From Lyngbya confervoides BDU141951 (GTDB lineage: Bacteria > Cyanobacteriota > Cyanobacteriia > Thermosynechococcales > Thermosynechococcaceae), in the NCBI RefSeq assembly GCF_000817775.3, contig NZ_JTHE03000034.1, forward strand, positions 1 to 60,852: 60,852 nt of DNA. The letters are read 5' to 3'. The position numbers were made by a program, and so were the translations under genes. Below the pieces are notes generated by a model. That model ran no database searches, was not told where the DNA came from, and was given only the letters and a program-made list of their open reading frames with translations. Positions 47,489-56,994 of this stretch are shown one piece after another. Positions within the stretch are counted from its first letter, which is position 1, and every line of letters begins with the position of its first letter.

Positions 47489-48172
47489 ATGAAAGCCTTC
47501 GTTGCGGGCGCCACTGGTGAAACAGGACGCCGAATTGTAACCGAGTTGAGAGACCAGCAGATTGAAGTCTGCGCCCTAGTGCGCGATCGCGCCAAGGCCC
47601 TCTCCATTTTGCCACCGTCCGTTGATTTGGTTGAGGGCGGACTGGAGTCGGTGGGTGCCCTGGCTGAGGCCATGGCCGGGTGCGATGTCCTCCTTTGCGC
47701 CACGGGAGCACGGCCTAGCCTCAACCCCCTCGAACCGATGACCGTAGATTATTTAGGCACCAAGAACCTCGTAGAGGCAGCTCGGGATCAGGGAATCGCA
47801 CATTTTGTCTTGGTCTCATCCCTGTGCGTGTCCAAGCTGTTCCATCCCCTGAATTTATTTTGGCTGATCCTATTCTGGAAGCGTCAGGCTGAGAAATACC
47901 TCCAGGACAGCGGCCTGACCTACACCATTGTGCGTCCAGGCGGTCTTAAGTCCACCGATAGCCAGCCGCCCCTGGTGATGGCACCCGCGGATACCCTCTT
48001 TGAAGGCAGCATCCCGCGCCTCCAGGTGGCGAAGGTCTGTGTGGCAGCGCTGGGGAATGCCCATGCCCGCAATCAAATCGTGGAAATTGTGGCCTCGGAA
48101 AGCAATCCAGAGGTATCCATCGCCGATCTCTATGGCCGTATTGCACAGGCAGGTGGTTCTGTTGTCCCATAG
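47489..48172 (+). CDS. Atypical SDR, NAD(P)-binding protein (NmrA/Tic62-like)
   Basis: This 227-residue protein has the glycine-rich nucleotide-binding motif GATGETGRRI at the N-terminus, CDVLLCATGARPS, VLVSSLCVSK and a YTIVRPGGL segment. These match atypical short-chain dehydrogenases that often act as redox sensors or assembly factors rather than enzymes. The classical Tyr-x3-Lys pair is not clear. The start is ATG 47489. The end overlaps the start of the muramidase gene by about 20 to 40 bases, suggesting co-translation. Confidence 0.85.
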   Translation: MKAFVAGATGETGRRIVTELRDQQIEVCALVRDRAKALSILPPSVDLVEGGLESVGALAEAMAGCDVLLCATGARPSLNPLEPMTVDYLGTKNLVEAARDQGIAHFVLVSSLCVSKLFHPLNLFWLILFWKRQAEKYLQDSGLTYTIVRPGGLKSTDSQPPLVMAPADTLFEGSIPRLQVAKVCVAALGNAHARNQIVEIVASESNPEVSIADLYGRIAQAGGSVVP

Positions 48173-48884
48173 CAACCTGATTGAAGGCCAGCTGGGCACC
48201 ACGTCCCTGACCAGACGGAGGCCATTCTCCAGTGTGAAGGCGCTCATGGTGGTCCTGCTCCTGCTGGGAGGCGCGCTGTTGATTGTGCCGCAGCAGGACT
48301 GGCGGCGGTCCCTGCTGCCCAACGCCCGCCCAGGGGAGATTGCACCCCTAGCAATGGAGGGGGGCGATCCCTACGTGCGTGCCCTTCTGCGCACGATTTC
48401 CGCCAGTGAGTCCAATGACCCCAGCCCCTACACCGTGATGTATGGGGGCAAACACTTTAGCGACCTGAGCCGCCATCCCGACCAATGTCGCACCATTGTT
48501 TCTGGCCCCAATCGAGGCAACTGCACCACCGCTGCCGGTCGCTATCAATTCATCACCACAACCTGGGAGGAAAAGGCAACGCTGTACCATCCCAATCCCG
48601 AAGGAATGCTGTTTTGGAAGCGCTACAGCTATGAAGCCTTCTATCAAGATCAGGTGGCATACAACTGGCTCATCGATGCCGAGGCCTGGGGCATTGATAT
48701 CCAACAGCTCCTCAGGGAAGGGGAAATCCGTACGGTTCTGCAGCGACTTTCCGGCACCTGGACCAGCCTGGGCTACGGCATTGAAGATAACTGGTTTACA
48801 CCCGCGCTTCCCCGAATTTATCAGGAGCTGCTTCAGGAAGAGCTGGAGCGAGCCAAGGGAACGGTCGAGGAGTCTCCCGTATAG
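48132..48884 (+). CDS. Membrane-anchored lysozyme-like muramidase (GH24/lambda-lysozyme type)
   Basis: The product of about 250 residues has an N-terminal membrane anchor (ALMVVLLLLGGALLIVP) and a muramidase domain. That domain contains LLRTISASESNDPSPYTVMY with a likely catalytic Glu, then NCTTAAGRYQFITTTWEEKA and DQVAYNWLI, as in phage lambda-type lysozymes. It probably cuts or remodels peptidoglycan outside the membrane. The start is uncertain: ATG 48132 or GTG 48153, both inside the preceding SDR gene. A bacterial host gene of this type may be of phage origin, but no other phage genes lie nearby. Confidence 0.8.
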   Translation: MAVLHRQVVLLSHSNLIEGQLGTTSLTRRRPFSSVKALMVVLLLLGGALLIVPQQDWRRSLLPNARPGEIAPLAMEGGDPYVRALLRTISASESNDPSPYTVMYGGKHFSDLSRHPDQCRTIVSGPNRGNCTTAAGRYQFITTTWEEKATLYHPNPEGMLFWKRYSYEAFYQDQVAYNWLIDAEAWGIDIQQLLREGEIRTVLQRLSGTWTSLGYGIEDNWFTPALPRIYQELLQEELERAKGTVEESPV

Positions 48885-48932
48885 CGCCCGGATAAACCGG
48901 ACAGTGGCAGGGACGCAGCTTAGCCGGGGGTC

Positions 48933-49922
<990 letters not shown>

Positions 49923-50067
49923 CTATCTTCAAAGATATTACTCCAGGGCGCAGCCCGAATGGATCAGGCTTTGCGAAGCTCAACGAATTCGATTCGCTCT
50001 GGGCAAGATCAGCCTCGGGCACACTGAGATCCATGCACCTCGAGATCTCAGACGGATCCATCTGGGG

Positions 50068-50097
50068 CAGCTCAACCTAGATCAGCTCAATCTAGAG
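50068..50097. repeat. Two-copy 15-bp tandem repeat in the por/MBL gap
   Basis: CAGCTCAACCTAGAT at 50068-50082 is followed directly by CAGCTCAATCTAGAG, with 13 of 15 positions identical. GATCCAT also occurs twice just upstream. The repeat lies within the shared upstream region of por and the MBL gene and could be a binding site. Confidence 0.6.
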
Positions 50098-50177
50098 CAT
50101 CCTCTGCCAAACTTTCCAGTCCCTGGAGTCTTCGGACCCATCTTCGTTACCATCAAAGAAAACATTGGGAGCGCAAC

Positions 50178-50957
50178 ATGGAGCTGACATGGTACGGATC
50201 AAATTCCTGGCTCATTGAAATGGCAGGACAACGAATCTTGCTGGATCCCTGGTTGGTGGGCCCCTTGGTCTTTGGCAAGCAAAGCTGGTTCTTTAAGGCC
50301 GAACATGCCCAGCCGCCTCAAATTCCCGAGCAGATTGACGCTATTTTACTCTCTCAGGGGTTGCCAGATCACGCCCATCCGGAAACTCTGGCGGTCTTAG
50401 ACCGAAGCATTCCAATCATCGCCTCGGAAAATGGGGCCAAGGTCGCGGAAAAATTTGAATATCAGCAGATTACACCTCTATCACCCGGCCAATCAACACA
50501 GCTTGGGTCCCTTCAGTTGCAAGCTTTTCCGGGGGCGCCCATTGGCCCGTTGCTCACCGAGAATGCTTACCTGCTGCAGGATCTAGACCAAGGTTTATCT
50601 CTGTACTATGAACCCCATGGATTTCACTCCCCTGAGGTCAGGGCCCAGGCACCGGTGGATGTGACCCTGGTGCCGATCATTGATCTCACCCTGCCGCTTC
50701 TGGGTCCCTTTATTCGGGGAGGGGAGGCGGCACTGGAACTGGTGGATTGGCTGCAGCCCCAACTCGTCATTCCCACCACGGTGGGGGGAGAGATCAGCTA
50801 TTCGGGCTGGCTTGACTCCCTCCTCAGCAGTCAGGGCGATCTGGAGAGCTTTCGCAGGCAGCTACACCAGCGGCATCCCCAAACCCAGGTCAGCGATCCC
50901 TTGCCGGTGGGCCAGCCCTACTCGGTGCCGCTGCGAACGCTAGAGCCAAGCGGCTAA
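50178..50957 (+). CDS. Metallo-beta-lactamase-fold protein with altered HxHxDH motif
   Basis: This 259-residue protein has the UlaG-type start MELTWYGSNSWLIEMAGQRI, then LLDPWLVGPL. Where active MBL hydrolases have HxHxDH, it reads SQGLPDH, which keeps only the Asp-His pair. The later metal-ligand histidines are also not obvious; PHGFHSPEV and IPTTVGGEI are the nearest. A plant and cyanobacterial subfamily shares this SQGL-DH form, and its reaction is unknown. The start is ATG 50178. The DUF72 gene begins four bases after its stop, so the two form an operon. Confidence 0.82.
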   Translation: MELTWYGSNSWLIEMAGQRILLDPWLVGPLVFGKQSWFFKAEHAQPPQIPEQIDAILLSQGLPDHAHPETLAVLDRSIPIIASENGAKVAEKFEYQQITPLSPGQSTQLGSLQLQAFPGAPIGPLLTENAYLLQDLDQGLSLYYEPHGFHSPEVRAQAPVDVTLVPIIDLTLPLLGPFIRGGEAALELVDWLQPQLVIPTTVGGEISYSGWLDSLLSSQGDLESFRRQLHQRHPQTQVSDPLPVGQPYSVPLRTLEPSG

Positions 50958-50961
50958 TTCC

Positions 50962-51849
50962 ATGACGAGCATTCATCTGGGCTGTGCCATCTGGGCCTAT
51001 CGGGGCTGGCTGGGGGAGTTTTATCCAGCGGACAGTCCCGTTTCGGACCTGCTCAGGCTCTACGGCAATCGCTTTTCCACGGTGGAATGTAATGCCACTT
51101 TTTACTCAGTCCCTAGCCCCCCCACCGTAGACAAGTGGCGCAGAACGGTTCCCGAAGGCTTTTTGTTCTGTCCCAAATTTCCCCAAAGCATCAGCCATCA
51201 GGGGGCCTTACAACCTAAACTCCCCGAGGCCCTGGACTTCATTACCCTCATCCAGGGCCTGGGCGATCGCCTTGGCCCCCTGTTTTTACAGCTTCCGCCC
51301 CGCTATTCTCCCCAGGGACTCAGGGACCTGGCGCAGTTCCTGGGTGGGATTGCCGATGCCGGGGTAAGGTTGGGGCTGGAGGTTCGTCACCCACTCTGGT
51401 TTGAACCGCCCCACCATCAGGCCTTAAGGGAACTGCTGCAAGGGTTGAAGATTGGGCTGGTGCTGCTCGATACGCGCCCGATTTATCAGGGACCAGAGGA
51501 TCCCCAGCACCAGTCTCAGAGAAAAAAGCCTCGCCTTCCTCTGCGGCCCTGCACCACAGCGTCCTTTACTTTCATTCGCTACATCAGCCATCCCCAACTC
51601 CCTAAAAATCAAGCCTTGATGGAAAGCTGGATGCCCCCACTGCGGCAGTGGCAGGCCCAAGGCCAGGAAATTTTCTTTTTCATGCACTGCCCCGTCGAGG
51701 AACATTCTCCTCGCCATGCCAAGTTTTTTCATCAGCTTTTGCAATCCCACGGCATTAAGGTGCCGCCGCTTCCCTGGGATCAGGTGGTAGCGCCCCCCGC
51801 CCAACTAGATTTATTCGCGCAGGCTGACCCCGGATCCGGGTCGCGCTGA
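50962..51849 (+). CDS. DUF72 (YecE) family protein
   Basis: The 295-residue protein has the DUF72 TIM-barrel pattern: GCAIWAYRGWLGEFYP at the start, FSTVECNATFYSVPSP with the conserved Glu, FLFCPKFPQSISH, LEVRHPLWF, and FIRYISH followed by FFFMHCPVEEHSP. The family is common but its reaction is unproven; the barrel resembles endonuclease IV-like and sugar-phosphate enzymes. The ATG lies four bases after the MBL-protein stop. It converges on dut. Confidence 0.88.
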   Translation: MTSIHLGCAIWAYRGWLGEFYPADSPVSDLLRLYGNRFSTVECNATFYSVPSPPTVDKWRRTVPEGFLFCPKFPQSISHQGALQPKLPEALDFITLIQGLGDRLGPLFLQLPPRYSPQGLRDLAQFLGGIADAGVRLGLEVRHPLWFEPPHHQALRELLQGLKIGLVLLDTRPIYQGPEDPQHQSQRKKPRLPLRPCTTASFTFIRYISHPQLPKNQALMESWMPPLRQWQAQGQEIFFFMHCPVEEHSPRHAKFFHQLLQSHGIKVPPLPWDQVVAPPAQLDLFAQADPGSGSR

Positions 51850-51878
51850 GCAGACACCCTTGAGCCCCGGCCAGCGAT

Positions 51879-52307
51879 TTACTGCCCTGTGGATCCAAAG
51901 CCCCCGCCACCGCGCGGGGATGCGCCTAGGGCTTCAACTTCATGAATCTGAACTCGCAGAACTGGGGCAATCACCATCTGGGCAATCTTCATGCCCAGAG
52001 TCACCTCAAAGGGCTGTTGCCCCTGGTTAATCAAAATGACACCCACCTCCCCTCGGTAGCCCGCATCGATGGTGCCGGGCGTGTTTAGAACCGTAATGGC
52101 ATGGTGCAGGGCTAGACCACTGCGCGGTCGCACCTGGGCCTCGGTTCCCGGCGGCAGGGCCACCGCAATTCCAGTTTTAATTAACTTAGATTCTCCCGGT
52201 GCCAAACAGGTGGGTTCAATGGCAAATAAATCCAGGCCCGCATCCTCAGGATGAGCATAGCAAGGTAGTTTTGCCAGAGGATGCAGGCGGACAACGTTGA
52301 GATGCAT
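51879..52307 (-). CDS. dut: Deoxyuridine 5'-triphosphate nucleotidohydrolase
   Basis: This 142-residue trimeric dUTPase hydrolyses dUTP to dUMP and keeps uracil out of DNA. All five motifs are present: DAGLDLFA, PRSGLALHH, GTIDAGYRGEVGVILINQG, KIAQMVIAPV, and GGGGFGSTGQ at the C-terminus. ATG 52307 gives the normal length; a frame to 52385 would add unrelated residues from the GT9 gene. It is 16 bases downstream of the GT9 gene on the same strand. Confidence 0.95.
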   Translation of the reverse strand: MHLNVVRLHPLAKLPCYAHPEDAGLDLFAIEPTCLAPGESKLIKTGIAVALPPGTEAQVRPRSGLALHHAITVLNTPGTIDAGYRGEVGVILINQGQQPFEVTLGMKIAQMVIAPVLRVQIHEVEALGASPRGGGGFGSTGQ

Positions 52308-52323
52308 GGCGGCAGGGAAAGAA

Positions 52324-53250
52324 TCAAGATAACTGCTCAATAATTTGGATGGGCGGAATATCTGCCAGGTTGCCAGAGTCCGCACGCAGCCCCCAGCAGC
52401 GATCGCGGTGGGGGATCTTCAGATCTGGATGGGTCGGCCCGAACAGGCCCACCACCGCGGGCTGAGTGCCGACCCCCAGGTACAGAGGCGGGTGATCCGT
52501 CGAGATCACCCACTGAGCATGATCCATCAGGGCCGTAGCCTGTCCCAGACTCTGGGGGGTAAGAACGGTTAACTCCTGCACCTGATTGCGCAGGTCTGAC
52601 ACCCAGGACTGATTTTGATCGTCCTGCAAAAGCACCAGATTGATCTGAGGATAGCGATCGCGGAGGCCATCAACCACAGCCCGCCAGTTTTCGAGAGGAT
52701 AGGCCTGGGGGGATTGGTGGGGAGCAGATCCCTCGTAGAGAACCCCGTAGGGGCGATCGCCAGCGGCCCGCTGCTGCCATTGTCGATCCGCTTCGGTGTA
52801 GCGCAGCCGGAGCGGGGACAGGGACAGAGAAGCCCCCAAACACCGCAGCAGGGCCTCCTGTTTACTCTGCAAGGACTGCTGCGGGGCATGAGCCACCGTC
52901 TCTGTGAGCCAAAAGGTTCCCCAACCGCCGTCATAGCCAATACGGCGCGGAATCCCCAAAAGCCAGAGAAAAAACCGGAGCGATCCATCCTGACTGGGGG
53001 TTAAGGCCACATCGTACTCGGGCTCCCGCACAATTCCAAACAAATTGCTCCAATCCGCCAGACCTTTGCGATGGTCAAAGTCAAAGGAAATCACCCGGTG
53101 GATCCCCGGTAAAAGCTGATAGACCGCCTTCACCTGGGGCACAACCACCACATCAATCTGGTCTACAGTTTTAGACAGGGTCTCTAGGGTTGGAAAAAAG
53201 AGCAGCTGTTCGGTAAGGCCACCAGGCAAGAGAGCGAGTAGACGCGTCAT
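52324..53250 (-). CDS. Glycosyltransferase family 9 (heptosyltransferase-like)
   Basis: The 308-residue GT-B protein begins MTRLLALLPGGLTEQLLFFP, as GT9 enzymes do. It has DVALTPSQDGSLRFFLWLLG in the N-terminal lobe and STDHPPLYLGVGTQPAVVGLFGPTHP in the C-terminal donor-binding lobe. GT9 enzymes add heptose or related sugars to lipopolysaccharide-type cores, and in cyanobacteria the acceptor is not defined. ATG 53250 is used because it begins at the family motif. It lies upstream of dut in one probable unit. Confidence 0.85.
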   Translation of the reverse strand: MTRLLALLPGGLTEQLLFFPTLETLSKTVDQIDVVVVPQVKAVYQLLPGIHRVISFDFDHRKGLADWSNLFGIVREPEYDVALTPSQDGSLRFFLWLLGIPRRIGYDGGWGTFWLTETVAHAPQQSLQSKQEALLRCLGASLSLSPLRLRYTEADRQWQQRAAGDRPYGVLYEGSAPHQSPQAYPLENWRAVVDGLRDRYPQINLVLLQDDQNQSWVSDLRNQVQELTVLTPQSLGQATALMDHAQWVISTDHPPLYLGVGTQPAVVGLFGPTHPDLKIPHRDRCWGLRADSGNLADIPPIQIIEQLS

Positions 53251-53410
53251 GGGATAGAAGACTAGGGGACTGGAAACTGGGAGACTCAAACGGGCATGGG
53301 TAGAAAGCGAATTTATTTTAACGCTGACTTTTCCTGCATAGGGCAATCCTTCTCAAGGCTTTATATTTTGATGCAAAGTCTTGCAGGGGATAACCCGATC
53401 AGCGCAATCG

Positions 53411-53427
53411 CCAGGGGAACCCCCTGG
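53411..53427. repeat. Short GC hairpin upstream of the alpha/beta hydrolase gene
   Basis: CCAGGGG and CCCCTGG form a 7-bp perfect stem around a three-base loop, 38 bases before the start codon at 53466. No T-run follows, so it is not a typical terminator. It might mark the 5' leader of the hydrolase transcript. Confidence 0.4.
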
Positions 53428-53465
53428 GGGGTGACGTCAGCTCCTTGCCAATTTAGGATGGAAAT

Positions 53466-54524
53466 ATGGCAAGAATCGACCTTTTAGGCGTCTCTCATCA
53501 TTATGAGCTGACCCCACCCCCGGCCCAGTCTGATGTCACCCTTGTTTTCATTCATGGTTGGCTTCTGAGTCGTTCCTATTGGTCCCCCATGATTCAGCGC
53601 TTGGCCGGGGAATGTCGCTGTTTAAGTTACGACCTGAGGGGATTTGGTCGTTCCCAGGTTTCAAGGGACGCTCGCAACTGGGCCTGCGATCAGCAGTACG
53701 GTCTAGAAACAATGCTCCGTACCGATAGCGCAGCTGGTATTGAACTGGGCGGGCCGACAAACTTTGCAGTCAAACCGCCCGCAGCAACGCGAAACACGGC
53801 AGAGGGCCCCTGGAATAAGCTCTTTGCGCAGCGGTGCCGGGTTAGCCCCTTTACGCCAGCTTCCTTTGCCCGCGATCTGCTGGTGCTGCTCGATAAGCTA
53901 GAGATCCAGCGACCCTGGCTGGTGGGCCATTCCCTGGGAGGGGCGATTGCCATCTGGACCGCGGCCCTGTGCGATCGCGTGGTGGGAGTCACCTGTCTCA
54001 ATTCCGGGGGAGGCATCTATATTGAGCAGGAGTTTGCCAAGTTTCGCGGAGTGGGGCAGCGACTGTTGAATATTCGCCCCCCCATCTTGCAATATCTGCC
54101 TGGGATGGACTGGGTCTTTAGCCGCATGAATGTGGCCGATCCAGTGGCGCGCCAATGGGGTAAGCAGCAAATTATTGATTTTGTCAGTGCCGACGCGGAG
54201 GCGGCACGGGGGGCGTTGCTCGATTCAACCCAGGCCGAGGAGGTGCTTTTGCTGCCTCGTCTGGTTCAGGGGCTAGGCCAGCCCATCTTTTTTATTGCCG
54301 GACAAAGGGATCCGGTGATGAACCTGAAATACGTTTACCATTTAGCCAGCTTTCATCCCCTCTTTCAGGGGTCTGGCGCCAATGTGATCGAAATCCCCAA
54401 CTGCGGGCATCTGGGCATGATTGAGCATCCCACATCCATTGCGGAGCATCTGTGCCAGATGATGGCCCAGCACACCCCGGCAACCCGGACCCAAAGTTGC
54501 CCAGAGGGAACCTTAAGGTCCTAG
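53466..54524 (+). CDS. Alpha/beta hydrolase
   Basis: The 352-residue protein has the canonical fold markers: the FIHGWLLSRSYW oxyanion loop, LSYDLRGFGRS, the nucleophile elbow VGHSLGGA with the catalytic Ser, the acid in IAGQRDPVM, and the histidine in IPNCGHLGMIEHP. An insertion of about 70 residues after the GFGRS segment (roughly residues 62-135) is longer than usual. Its composition is less typical of a folded cap, so it may be a variable lid. The substrate is unknown. The start is ATG 53466. Confidence 0.9.
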   Translation: MARIDLLGVSHHYELTPPPAQSDVTLVFIHGWLLSRSYWSPMIQRLAGECRCLSYDLRGFGRSQVSRDARNWACDQQYGLETMLRTDSAAGIELGGPTNFAVKPPAATRNTAEGPWNKLFAQRCRVSPFTPASFARDLLVLLDKLEIQRPWLVGHSLGGAIAIWTAALCDRVVGVTCLNSGGGIYIEQEFAKFRGVGQRLLNIRPPILQYLPGMDWVFSRMNVADPVARQWGKQQIIDFVSADAEAARGALLDSTQAEEVLLLPRLVQGLGQPIFFIAGQRDPVMNLKYVYHLASFHPLFQGSGANVIEIPNCGHLGMIEHPTSIAEHLCQMMAQHTPATRTQSCPEGTLRS

Positions 54525-54569
54525 ATCTAAAGAGATCCTGAAACCAGAATATTCTGAAACCAGAATGTC

Positions 54570-55622
54570 CTAGAACGTAGAAGAATCATAGAGCGCCATC
54601 ACCTGTTCTAAGCCAAAGCGAGATTGCGCCCCCAGGCTGAGCGAGGATTGATGGCCTCGCTCTAGGTGTTCTGCCGCGGCACAGGCAATCATGGCGGCAT
54701 TGTCGGTGCAAAGCGAGAGCGGTGGAAAGATCACTGTCACCCCCTGTGCCTGGGCCGCGGCGGTGAGATGGCTGCGGAGAGCACTGTTGGCCGCCACCCC
54801 CCCGCCCACCACTAGGGTTGAGAGTTGATGGTCCTGGGCACAGCGCAGAGCGCGTTTGGTCAGCGATCGCGCCACAGAGGCTTGAAAACTTGCCGCCAGG
54901 TCCGCCACCGGCAGGTCCCCTTCCTGGGCACGCAGCCGCTCCACCAGCCGGAGGGCCGCGGTCTTCAAGCCGCTAAAACTAGAATCGTAGGGGTGGAAGC
55001 CGCCCGCGGGCAGGGAAATATTCCCCTCAGGAAAGTCAAAGGCTCCAGGGTCGCCCGCGCGAGCCGCCCGATCAATGGCCGGTCCACCGGGATAACCCAG
55101 GCCTAACAAGCGTGCCACCTTATCAAAGGCTTCGCCCACGGCATCATCGCGGGTTTGTCCCAGGGTGAGATATTGCCCGCAGTTCTCGACGCGAATCAGG
55201 CTGGTGTGGCCCCCCGAAACCAGGAGGCAGAGAAAAGGAGGCCTCAACTGGCGATCCACGAGATAGGAGGCGTAGATATGTCCTTCTAGATGGTGAATGC
55301 CAATCAGGGGCTTTCGCTGTAGCATCGCCAGGGTCTTGGCCGCAGAAAGTCCCACCAGCAATGCCCCCACCAGCCCAGGGGCTGCGGTGACGCCAATGCC
55401 GTCAATTTGATCCCAGCCCAAGCCTGACTGGGCGATCGCCTCGGCGACAACGGCATTGATCATTTCCACATGCAGCCGAGAGGCCACCTCTGGCACGACC
55501 CCCCCATAGGCCTGGTGGGCTGCGATCTGAGAAGATACAACGCTACTTAAAATGTGACGTTTCTTAACAACAGCCGCCGCTGTTTCGTCACAACTCGTTT
55601 CAATTGCGATGACTGTCGCCAT
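54570..55622 (-). CDS. tsaD: tRNA N6-adenosine threonylcarbamoyltransferase
   Basis: This 350-residue enzyme transfers threonylcarbamoyl to A37 of ANN-decoding tRNAs together with TsaB and TsaE. Motifs are [34 protein letters not shown] with the metal-binding histidines, LVSGGHTSL, and [31 protein letters not shown] near the C-terminus completes the kinase-like fold. The length is standard. The start is ATG 55622, which is divergent from psaF. Confidence 0.96.
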   Translation of the reverse strand: MATVIAIETSCDETAAAVVKKRHILSSVVSSQIAAHQAYGGVVPEVASRLHVEMINAVVAEAIAQSGLGWDQIDGIGVTAAPGLVGALLVGLSAAKTLAMLQRKPLIGIHHLEGHIYASYLVDRQLRPPFLCLLVSGGHTSLIRVENCGQYLTLGQTRDDAVGEAFDKVARLLGLGYPGGPAIDRAARAGDPGAFDFPEGNISLPAGGFHPYDSSFSGLKTAALRLVERLRAQEGDLPVADLAASFQASVARSLTKRALRCAQDHQLSTLVVGGGVAANSALRSHLTAAAQAQGVTVIFPPLSLCTDNAAMIACAAAEHLERGHQSSLSLGAQSRFGLEQVMALYDSSTF

Positions 55623-55667
55623 TTCCTGGTAGTTTTTTGAATGACCCAGTGTGTAATTTTATTTCAC

Positions 55668-55689
55668 GTTACGCGCTGAGCCGTTACAC
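55668..55689. promoter_or_regulatory. GTTACRC direct repeat upstream of psaF
   Basis: GTTACGC (55668-55674) and GTTACAC (55683-55689) recur with a 15-bp period just before psaF. They resemble single halves of the RpaB-binding HLR1 motif, but HLR1 repeats have a 10-bp period, so binding by RpaB is not supported. Confidence 0.25.
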
Positions 55690-55719
55690 AACGTCAATTC
55701 TACAAAGGGAAACACCTCT

Positions 55720-56214
55720 ATGCGACGATTGTTTGCTCTCGTTCTGGTTTGTACCTTGTGGTTTGGGTTCGCGCCAAGTGCTTCTGCTGATGTGGCTGGA
55801 TTAGTACCTTGTAGCGAGTCTCAGGCCTTCCAGAATCGTGCCGCCACTGCGAGAAATACCACTGCTGATCCTGAATCGGGTCAAAAGCGTTTCGAACGCT
55901 ATAGCCAGGCTCTGTGTGGGCCAGAAGGACTCCCCCGTCTGATTGTAGATGGCCGTCTGAGCCATGCGGGTGACTTTGCGATTCCCAGTGTTCTGTTCCT
56001 TTATATCGCAGGCTGGATTGGCTGGGTAGGACGAACCTATTTGCAAGCTATCCAGAAAGAAAAAGATCCGGCCATGAGCGAAATCATTATCAATGTTCCG
56101 CTTGCGGTTAAGTGCATGATCTCTGGGTTTGCCTGGCCTCTGGTTGCCTTTAAGGAGATCACCACAGGCGAAATGTTTGCCAAGGAAGAAGAAATCACGG
56201 TTTCACCGCGTTAG
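55720..56214 (+). CDS. psaF: Photosystem I subunit III (PsaF)
   Basis: This 164-residue precursor has a signal peptide ending at about residue 23 ([10 protein letters not shown]), a lumenal part with two cysteines (VPCSESQ and LCGPEGLP) that likely pair, [14 protein letters not shown], and a membrane helix with [18 protein letters not shown]. PsaF is a photosystem I subunit; in algae and plants it docks plastocyanin or cytochrome c6. ATG 55720 follows an AAAGGGA site. psaJ lies 48 bases downstream. Confidence 0.97.
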   Translation: MRRLFALVLVCTLWFGFAPSASADVAGLVPCSESQAFQNRAATARNTTADPESGQKRFERYSQALCGPEGLPRLIVDGRLSHAGDFAIPSVLFLYIAGWIGWVGRTYLQAIQKEKDPAMSEIIINVPLAVKCMISGFAWPLVAFKEITTGEMFAKEEEITVSPR

Positions 56215-56229
56215 GGTTTTATCTAACGC
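56208..56229 (+). promoter_or_regulatory. Intercistronic hairpin between psaF and psaJ
   Basis: GCGTTAG (56208-56214) and CTAACGC (56223-56229) form a perfect 7-bp stem with an eight-base loop. The left arm contains the psaF stop codon. No T-run follows, so it is more likely a processing or stabilising element than a terminator. Confidence 0.45.
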
Positions 56230-56262
56230 CCGATGTCAGCCCTCTATTGTGGAGCAACAGTA

Positions 56263-56379
56263 ATGAGTAAGTTCTTATCTTCAGCCCCAGTCTTAGCCGC
56301 GGTGTGGATGACTATCACTGCCGGAATTTTGATTGAATTTAATCGTTTTTTCCCCGATCTCCTCTTCCATCCCCTTTAG
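56263..56379 (+). CDS. psaJ: Photosystem I subunit IX (PsaJ)
   Basis: The 38-residue protein begins [18 protein letters not shown] and has a single membrane helix followed by [18 protein letters not shown], the usual PsaJ ending with its chlorophyll-binding Glu and His. PsaJ binds pigments and supports PsaF in photosystem I. It lies 48 bases after psaF with the hairpin between them, the common cyanobacterial psaF-psaJ operon. Confidence 0.96.
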   Translation: MSKFLSSAPVLAAVWMTITAGILIEFNRFFPDLLFHPL

Positions 56380-56599
56380 ATCTCGGGAGAAAGTTTCCTA
56401 AAACATCCCTCGCGCTACGCCCACTGGGCCTGGGTGCCGATGTTTTGACTGTTCAGCGTTCTCCTGTTCCCTCTCCCTGTGGGAGACGCTTTGAACCCTT
56501 GAATGACGTCAGCTTTGTTGTCAGCATAGTGTCATGGTCGGTGGTGTATCTTCAAAGATAGGCCACCGATTGCTTTTGGAGGCCAAGGAGGTCGAAACC

Positions 56600-56839
56600 A
56601 TGACTCTAGTGCCCTGCCGCGTTTGTGGCACCCTCAATAGTGATCAAGCAGATCTGTGTCTGAGCTGCGAATATCCCATTCAGGGACGGCGGCGCCCCTG
56701 GATTTTTCAAGGCGCCGCCGTCCTGGTGCTGTTCCTGTTTCTGGCGCCGGTGCTAGGAGTGGTGCTGGGCTTCTTTCAGTTTGAGCCTCAGCGATCGCCA
56801 TCGCCCCTCAAACCGGATCAGTCGAGTTCAGGCCGTTAG
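56600..56839 (+). CDS. Small zinc-ribbon membrane protein
   Basis: The 79-residue product starts MTLVPCRVCGTLNSDQADLC and has two CxxC pairs (CRVC and CLSC) that should form a zinc ribbon. After a basic linker (QGRRRPW) comes one membrane helix at about residues 33-56, then a short Ser/Pro/Gln tail. ATG 56600 has AAGGAG nine bases upstream, which decides the start. The layout is that of a cytosolic metal-binding head on a single anchor. No function is known. Confidence 0.7.
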   Translation: MTLVPCRVCGTLNSDQADLCLSCEYPIQGRRRPWIFQGAAVLVLFLFLAPVLGVVLGFFQFEPQRSPSPLKPDQSSSGR

Positions 56840-56994
56840 GATGGGGCTTCCATGACCCTGTGAGTTAAGGGGGCTGATTCGGGAAATGGGGGAAGCCATG
56901 ATCACCCGCGCGGGAGCGGGGTCAATGGCGCCAAGATCATCAACTTTTTTAAAGAAGATTAGACAGTTCTGCGGCTGCGACGATAACAAGGGGT

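Noticed and set aside
55668-55689. HLR1 site for RpaB before psaF
   Set aside because: The two half-sites are 15 bp apart instead of the required 10 bp.
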